Origin: Sepioteuthis lessoniana | Taxonomy: Eukaryota; Mollusca; Cephalopoda; Myopsida; Loliginidae | Direction of reading: 5' to 3' | DNA: 64,000 nt | Assembly (NCBI GenBank): GCA_963585895.1 | Contig: OY757939.1 | Coordinates: 60,873,398 to 60,937,397, forward strand | In this document: piece by piece, positions 57,283 to 64,000 of the stretch | Numbering within the stretch: the stretch's first letter is position 1 | Layout: each line of letters opens with the position of its first letter | Made by a program: the position numbers and the translations under genes | The notes under the pieces: generated by a model | Told to the model about the DNA's origin: nothing | Database searches by the model: none | What the model saw: only the letters and a program-made list of their open reading frames with translations

Positions 57283-57925
57283 TTATATCTATTTGCAAAT
57301 ATATAAAAGACCAATCTTGAGATTTCGCTTGTTTTTGTATTTTTTTTTTTTTGTTTAATGGCATATCAACCCTTGATGGTTATTTAATGCCAAGTTCTTT
57401 TTATATGTATGATTTTCAAGCGAATAGCTTATTATATCTATTTGCAAATATATAAAAGACCAATCTTGAGATTTCACTTGTTGGGATTTTTTTTTTTTTT
57501 TTGTTTTTGTTTTATGGCATATCAACCCTTGATCATTATTTAATGCCAAGTTCTTTATATATGTATTATTTTCAAGTGAATAGCTTATTGGCAACATTTT
57601 TAAATGAGCCAGAGTTCATATGTTATTTCAAAGTTCAATAGTTTCAAGTATTGTTTTGTAATACAAATAATTCAATATAATATTAATCATTTGTTAGCAC
57701 ACAGTTAAACTGTTCTATCTGACTCATAGATGGACCCCTAACAAGTACAACCACTCTGGGTAAGTGAACCTGAGAGTAATGCCAATGAAGGGATACTCCA
57801 CATTCTCCAAAATTCAAGAACTGGAGCCTCACTATCAAATGCTTTAGTGCCATATCCAGGACACTCATTGGGAGTGTCTTACACCTCTGCAAATAAAAGT
57901 CAATATATTCTACAGCCCCTGAAAA
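57283..57925 (-). repeat. Rep-H with duplicated hairpin end
   Basis: A 149-bp segment (starting TATCTATTTGCAAATATATA) including the hairpin is present twice, from 57286 and from 57435. The rest of Rep-H follows once, with its core at 57730-57920. Confidence 0.8.
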
Positions 57926-58011
57926 ATGAGATTTGATGAAAAATTATACTGGCATAAAGTAAAAATTAAATTTTAAGAAAATAAATGAGAATATAGATGA
58001 ACAAATGCAAA

Positions 58012-58262
58012 ACAAGGTCAATTTTTAAGTGGAGTTTCACAGGTTTGAATTCAGTTTTCCTTTTCCAAGACCGGTTGCTATACAAAGGCTGAAGAGCCAG
58101 TCTACCCTACTATTTATCCATAGCTGGAGGGAGAATAGTTAGATTCATATCTTTCCCAAGAGTATTAGCACTATATGAAATGTAAACAGCCATGTCCAGA
58201 ATTTGAACTCGGGTTGCCTTGTCCATTTCCTACAATGAAAACCATTACACTACAAGCACCTC
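58012..58262 (-). repeat. SINE-A
   Basis: From ACAAGGTCAATTTTTAAGTG to ACCATTACACTACAAGCACC; the last 3' bases are absent. Confidence 0.85.
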
Positions 58263-58485
58263 CATTTCTTTGTTATTAACAAGATCAAGATATATTGTAT
58301 TAACAGAATCAGTTTGTGTTTTTCCTATCATTTGTATCATGATTCATATATCCTGAAGAGTGTAGCATATAACGTATTGTATCATTACATACATATAAAC
58401 ACACTTGTACAGAAATCGTTTTAACGAGAAAAACAAAAAATATTAGCCTGATGTATTTATCACAGTACAAGAAATACTTGATAGC

Positions 58486-58684
58486 TTGAATTCAGAGTTT
58501 TTCTTCTAGACTAGTTGCCATACCAAAGCTAGAGAGCCAGTCTGCCCTACTATTTATAGATGAGAGAAGAGGAGATGGATTTGTGCCTTTCCTAAGTGAA
58601 ATACAAAACAGCCTTGTCCTGAATTTGAACTGAGTTTGCTTATTCCATTTCCCCACAACAATAATTGTTACACCAGGTGCACTT
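58486..58684 (-). repeat. SINE-A, diverged and shortened
   Basis: TTGAATTCAGAGTTTTTCTT, then CCTACTATTTATAGATGAGA, then a head TTGTTACACCAGGTGCAC. Confidence 0.78.
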
Positions 58685-59080
58685 TCTCATTTGCAAGTTA
58701 CATCACGGCTTTAAACGTAGAAAATTCTTATGACTTGCAATGATGAATCAACTTGTATCAGGTCATTGTTGTATAAAGTGTATCATGTTGCGTTCATGTA
58801 TCATGTCATTGTTGTGTTTGGTGTGCTTTATTTAGAGTCATTCAAGTGAATATTGTCCGTAATTCATTGATTTCAAAACAATTATTTTATCATAAGTTAT
58901 TTTAAAGAAAAATTAAACTTGATTTTTTTTTTTCCCCTTAAAAATTGAGAACCTGATGCAGTTAACCCAGAACAAGATATACCTGATGTACACTTGGGAG
59001 ATGATTCACAAAAAAAAAAGTAGCTATGTACCACACCACTTAATTGTCTAAATTTCTGAGACGAAGCTTGATGATTTTTA
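58685..59080. other. No feature seen
   Basis: Short phrase repeat TCATTGTTGT near 58764 and 58807 only. Confidence 0.45.
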
Positions 59081-59081
59081 T

Positions 59082-59396
59082 CAAGTGTTTTCAGACTATT
59101 GTCTTAATCTTTATTGTTATTTCCAAAACGTTTCGGCCGATATGTCCTCCAGCCTTCAGGTGTTTGTCAAACTCAGAAACCTACACAGAACTTCGAACTA
59201 CGTCCTTTACTGAATCCACAGGAATCAGCTGTTCTGATTTCATTAGCCATTACCGGATACAAGTGTTAAGTATTCCTATATTGTTACTCGCCGTGGACGA
59301 CATATCCTGTATTGCTACACGCGGAGGACATATCGGCCGAAACGTTGTGGAAATGACAATAAAGATAAAGACAATATTAATGATAAAAATACTCCA
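59082..59396. mobile_element. Foldback element, about 70-bp arms
   Basis: Left arm (59082-59150) ends AACGTTTCGGCCGATATGTC, right arm (59323-59396) begins with its complement GACATATCGGCCGAAACGTT. The arms continue outward as matching TCTTTATTGT / ACAATAAAGA. The loop is about 170 bp with no gene. The CG-containing core is perfectly preserved in both arms. Confidence 0.8.
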
Positions 59397-59501
59397 CCAC
59401 TTGTTTATTTGATAAACATACCACATTTAATTTTTTTAAAATCACTATGCTATTTATATATTTTCGGGAGTCTGGAATGAATTATTTGAATTTATATTTA
59501 T

Positions 59502-59773
59502 CACCTGCCTCCTATCACGAAAACTATTCAATTAGACGAACCAGACATGAAGGACACTGCTGGAGAAGCAGGGACGAACTCATAAGTGATGTACTCTTAT
59601 GGACCCCTACACATGGCCGTGCAAAAGCAGGACGACCAGCACGAACATACATTCAGCAGCTATGTGAGGATATGGGATGTTGTCCTGAAGACCTGCCTAG
59701 GGCGATGAACGATAGGGAGGAGTGGCGAGAGAGGGTCAGGGATATCCGTGCTACCAGCACGACATGATGATGA
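59502..59773 (+). mobile_element. RTE 3' fragment with intact frame
   Basis: No stop from RRTRHEGHCWRSRDELISDV to the natural stop at 59765-59767. It belongs to the TGCCPEDLPRAMND subfamily together with the copy at 1-2972 and is the least damaged fragment here. Confidence 0.93.
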
Positions 59774-59809
59774 AATAGGAAAAGTCTATTTCAGTTTTAA
59801 CTACCAGCA

Positions 59810-60055
59810 TTCTAATACAAACATAATAGAAAAAAAAAATGACAAGATTTTTATTAAAGCAATAAACATAAATTTTCAATCAAATGATGGTTTTTTTATG
59901 AGTTTGCATTTGTGTTGTACAACATTTTTAAATTATTTAAATTCTTATTATAACAGAGATAGCTATGAAATGCTAATTAAAATCCTTCACTTCTTCCCGA
60001 ACAGAAGCATCAATATCATTATGGATTGCTGTTATGATGGGAAGAATAGATTATA
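59810..60055 (+). repeat. Rep-F copy 4
   Basis: GAAATGCTAATTAAAATCCT and AGAAGCATCAATATCATTAT match Rep-F copies at 8.9-9.9 kb. Confidence 0.5.
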
Positions 60056-60121
60056 AACACAGATCTACATTTGGGCTTCCATTAAAACAGGTCTGATTAT
60101 ATTGCTGGAATTTCTGTATTT

Positions 60122-60165
60122 TGTGTGTGTGTGTGTGTGTGTGTATATACACACACACACACAGT
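60122..60165. repeat. (TG)n-(TA)-(CA)n palindromic microsatellite
   Basis: TG run, TATATA, CA run: self-complementary. Confidence 0.9.
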
Positions 60166-60504
60166 TAATTCGTATATACAAATCATTTAGTATTCACATA
60201 TATACACACAGTTACTCCCATTTTGAGAATGAGTAATATTGATAATTCCACCTACTTCAGAAATTCAAAAGAGAATAATATTGACAATGATCTGACAGCA
60301 ACAATAAGATATAAAAACAATAAAAACCTCAGATAGAATGACCAAAAGTCAATTTGATAAAGAGAAACTAATTGTGCAATTAATCATTAATCAAAAGTAG
60401 ACTTAAACAGTTGTATATTTACTGAATTATCTTCATAATTAAACTGTAACTATTTCTTTCTCATACAGGACAATCAATAAAATGAAAATACAAGGCCAAC
60501 TTGA

Positions 60505-60540
<36 letters not shown>

Positions 60541-61266
60541 ATATTAATTATTGATAGAAAGTCAACTCAGTTTGATATTCATTGAATCATTTTCATAATT
60601 AAATGCATAAAAATTCTATTGTGTGTGTGTGTCTAATTTATGATTCTTTTATTTTTGCTGGCTAAAATACCATAATTAGTTGTGTATAATACACAGCTCT
60701 AACATTTTGTTATGAAATTCTGGAAAAAAAAACATCTCGTGTATAAAATGCATTGACTTTTTTTTTTTTTTTTTTAATTAGTAGCAGTTAAATTTATACT
60801 AAATTTAACATTTATTCAACTTTTCATCTGGTCTATATTGACTAAAAAATAAGATTTTATGTAGTTTTTATGTTCTGAAACAAAACTTACATAGTATTTA
60901 GAACAAAGGCAAAGACATGTTCACACAAAAATATAAAACTTTTGATGAAACTAAATTCATTATAGAATAAACAAATGCATAAACATTTCAGTCGCTACTT
61001 CTCTTCAGTGGTATAAAAAAATTTTTTTTTAAAAGTGTTTCTTACACATTACCTAGTTTGGACCATAGATATAACTTACTTTTGGCCATGCCATCTTGAA
61101 CATAACACACATGGCTAGTTGGGGGGAGGAGCAACAAAGTTAATATTTAATTCTCATATATAATACACCCACCTAGCTTTCAGAATTAAAATCTGTAAGG
61201 AAAAAGCGCATATTATACACAGATAATTACATTAGACTGTTTCTTTGAGTGAGAGGAGTCGAATCT

Positions 61267-61308
<42 letters not shown>

Positions 61309-61703
61309 AACAACAGTAGTAAACTGGTCAAGTGCTGATTGTTGTGAGACAAATTTCTTTTTGTATTTATTGCAATTGAAATGTCAGGTGTCCTAAGCCC
61401 CCAAACAGCTTCCCTACTATGCTAGATTGGTTTAAAGACTGCTGGCTGCAGAAATTTACTCAAGAGGTTGAATGGTCATTTCAAAGAGTTTCCTTTTACT
61501 ATTCTTTGGGGAGACTCATTTTCTATTTGCCCAGCTAGCAGAGTTAAGAATATGCAGAGAGTATCCACTGAAGATGAGTAAGACCCCACTCCTCACAAGG
61601 GAAAAACAAAAAAGAAGTGTCTTGGAGATAACACAAAACTGCTACCAAAGTGGTGAGGCAATGTGAATCTTTGCTCGTCATTAATTCCATCCATCCAGCA
61701 TGA
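60166..61703. other. Unassigned, long A runs
   Basis: Poly(A) at 60507-60538 and about 61270-61306, (GT)n at 60621, T run 60759-60775. No gene recognised. Confidence 0.5.
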
Positions 61704-61990
61704 ATGCAGGGAGGTAGGTATTTACCCGTGCCTCCCACCAGGCAGAATTTGACACATGGTCTTTTTTATAGTGGAGATTTAGGGGAGGGGAAGGTCACAC
61801 ACCAGCTGAGACTGGTCATAAATGTTGGTCATAGAATCACAAGATGCAATGTGAACTATACAAGTCATTGTGAAGTCTCTTGGCACATAAGCCAGGTGAC
61901 CTCGCTGATCATAGATTCACTAGACCCAAGAGTCTAGTGGTATAGGAATCTATGCTTGTCATTAATTCCACTCACCCAGCACAAATGCCA
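61667..61990. repeat. Two-unit direct repeat, with SINE-A-like fragment
   Basis: TCATTAATTCCATCCATCCA (about 61678) and TCATTAATTCCACTCACCCA (about 61957) sit in similar contexts about 278 bp apart. Between them TATTTACCCGTGCCTCCCAC then GAATTTGACACATGGTC (61718-61765) resembles the SINE-A 3' end on the minus strand. Confidence 0.4.
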
Positions 61991-62045
61991 GGTGGCTCCT
62001 GGTAAACTGGGAGGGGGACAGGCCCGTGTTATTAATGCACTTAAG

Positions 62046-62865
62046 ATCCTACAATGTGTATTCTATATCTCTAAGAAATAAAGGTTTACATATTATAGGT
62101 TGTAGATAATTTGCATACTAGTTTTAACAAAACCAGAATTAATAAATAATTACTTGGTGTTATTGATTTCCAAGATTATTTTCAAATAGTAAAAACAATC
62201 CAATGTATAATTTTATATGGAAATCAATCAAAATAATTGTAATCTTTTTATATGCATTCTTATCTAGTTTTGTTAGTCTTTCTAATCTATTTTGATTACA
62301 TTAAAACTAAGATACTTGCATAAGGCGTATATTTAAACTAATCTTGTCATAATAGAGATTGTGTCTGTAACCAAAACTATGTCACAATTCCCTTAGTTAT
62401 TTACTTTATATTCTCTTTGATTATTAAATAATCATTATTTAATTTTGATTAGCATCTTATTCATTAATAATATCTCTATTAAAGTCCGAGTTAGATTTGC
62501 CTGAAAATAGCCCTCATTATAAATGTTCTTAAAATTCTGCAATATGTGTTATATAACACATAGAAATAAAGGTTTACATAATATATGTTGTGGATAATTT
62601 GCATATTGAGTTTAACAAAACTAGGTTAGATAAATTATTTATTTGAATTCTAATATTACTAGTTTTTTTTTGCGGGGTGGAGGGTCCTCAAACGTATTAA
62701 AAGCAATTTTATGTATAACATTATATGGAAATTAATAAAAAAAATTTTTTTAAATAAGTTATCTTTTTATATACATTCTTATTTAGTTTTGTTAGTCTAA
62801 TTTGATATATTTTATCACATCAAAACTTAAATACTTGCATCCAAAGAAGGGCATACATTTTTGCT
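62046..62865 (+). repeat. Old tandem duplication, period 488 bp
   Basis: GAAATAAAGGTTTACAT occurs at 62075 and 62563. TAATTTGCATA, TTTATATGGAAAT, CATTCTTAT.TAGTTTTGTT and a TACTTGCAT motif follow both in the same order. Divergence of about a quarter indicates age. Confidence 0.8.
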
Positions 62866-62990
62866 AGTTTAGATTATTTTTATATAAAATTTTCACTATT
62901 CCATAATAGAATATAAAAATAAGAAAATTTTAAAAAATTTAAACAATAGGAAATCTAGGACTCAGTAATAAATATTGATATTTACTGACT

Positions 62991-63283
62991 GGGAAGTGCC
63001 AATGGCATAATGGTTATTATTGTAGGAAATAGAAACAGCGACAAGTTTAAATCCTGGATGTGGCTGATTGCATTTCACATAGCACTAATACCCTTGGGCA
63101 AAGGTATGAATCCAATTATTCTTCCTCCAGCTATGGGGAAGTAGTAGGATAGACTAGATTTTTTAGCCTTGGTTAGACAATCAATCTAGGACATGGAAAA
63201 CTCAGAATTCAAACCTGTTAAACTCTGCTAAAAAATTGACCTTATGTTACATCTTGCCTGCACAGAGAGGTAGGTAGGTAGGT
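62991..63283 (+). repeat. SINE-A, diverged
   Basis: Head AATGGCATAATGGTTATTAT, AAGTTTAAATCCTGGATG, body, then a GTAG-repeat instead of the usual GGGTAAATA end. Confidence 0.88.
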
Positions 63284-64000
63284 ATATATTAACTGACTGC
63301 CACTGCATTCCATTATTTTTAATGGCTTCAAAATATTTAAATAAAACAATTCTGAGTTACAATTCCAATATTGCTGAGGGGTGGAAAAAAAATAAAGTTG
63401 TAACACTTAACTATTTTTGTGAATATTTATAGGTTAATAAATGTCATACAAGATAAATGTCAGGGAGTATTTATAAATTAATAAATGTCATCGAGAATTT
63501 AATTATAATCCACAGGTGACCATTGCTTATACTACCAATGTAAACTCAACACAATGTTTTTAAAGTCTTGATTTTCCATTTTGTCAGGAAAAAAAAGGTC
63601 ATGACTTTTTTTTCAGTTAGACATTCACTTTATATGGTAAAATAAAAGAAAGATTTAGTTTAGGTAGTTAGACAGACATAAAGTAATGGTCCACTTTAGC
63701 ATTTCATTTAGAAGTCTGCCTCATTATATAATGCTCAATGGTCACTTTTAAGAGCAAGCCATAGTCTGCCTAGCCTGGGTAAATTTTTACATATTAGACT
63801 TTGTGTCCAAATTGGTTAAGTCTTACAATTGCCTATTATCATGGTAACCTTGCTAGTTACAGTAGATACATTCATGTACTAAAAACAACTTTGCTTTTAA
63901 TTCAGCATCATTAAATGAAGCAGGTGTGTTTGATATCTAAGAATTTTAGACCTATTCAGGTGGAAATGTGTGATTTCTGTTTTTCTAGACAACATGTGAC
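63284..64000. other. No feature seen
   Basis: A short doubled phrase (TATTTATA..TTAATAAATGTCAT) at 63425-63495. No gene recognised. Confidence 0.45.

Noticed and set aside
59044-59412. 122-codon open frame
   Set aside because: It runs through the foldback element including both arms; no domain and no coding ancestry.

Overview
This is AT-rich, intron- or intergenic-type animal DNA, packed with retroposons, microsatellites and decayed transposons and almost empty of genes. It most likely comes from a cephalopod mollusc, probably octopus-like. The reasons are the RTE-like LINE family, the heavy load of tRNA-headed SINEs, the short motif-tailed 3' ends and the very long exon-free distances. The species cannot be fixed from the sequence alone. 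Nothing here looks bacterial, and there is no operon or CRISPR array.

Host coding content. One exon is convincing: a tetraspanin-13/31-like exon on the minus strand (18318-18485). A second minus-strand stretch (5231-5456) reads like an internal coding exon of an unidentified gene. A 57-codon ORF (44089-44262) and a possible terminal exon near 45596 are weak candidates.

Repeat names used below. RTE: an endonuclease/reverse-transcriptase LINE with an (ATG)n-type 3' end. LINE-H: an RNase H-encoding LINE whose 3' end is a GGCAT...ATGCC hairpin. SINE-A: tRNA-headed, about 285 bp, ending GGGTAAATA. SINE-B: tRNA-headed with the LINE-H hairpin at its 3' end. SINE-C: tRNA-headed with a TAGC...GGTAGAG A box. 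Rep-H and subtype Rep-H2: long internally repetitive retroposons, about 0.4-0.7 kb, also carrying the hairpin. Rep-F: a small dispersed repeat. Strand '-' for the hairpin elements means the hairpin (3' end) lies at the left.

Layout. 1-2972 is a nearly full-length broken RTE element. 2973-5135 is a pile of Rep-H copies plus SINE-B. 5.2-13 kb holds a candidate exon, SINEs, Rep-F with a 44-bp minisatellite, and microsatellites. 13198-15716 is a nest: a mariner remnant split by LINE-H and by Rep-H, with SINE-B inside LINE-H. 18-19.5 kb has the tetraspanin exon and a cluster of 5S-rRNA-derived units. 20.3-22.1 kb has palindromic MITE-like elements, long (TA)n and an 800-bp polypurine tract. 22.4-30 kb is mostly Rep-H copies, several interrupted by mariner, RTE, SINE-C or each other. 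30.3-31.2 kb has a solo LTR beside an RTE 3' fragment. 32.7-34.7 kb is a mariner inserted in a SINE-A. 35.3-40.9 kb has hAT remnants. 42-50 kb holds SINEs, an RTE fragment and a tandem tRNA-like array. 50.4-53.6 kb has an unassigned richer segment and a Rep-H interrupted by a CpG-rich insert and a SINE-A. 53.6-64 kb has further SINEs, Rep-H, a foldback element, an RTE fragment and old tandem duplications.

How the parts relate. LINE-H, SINE-B and Rep-H end in the same hairpin, which fits a LINE supplying reverse transcriptase to two non-autonomous families. The nested insertions and target-site duplications give relative ages at several loci.
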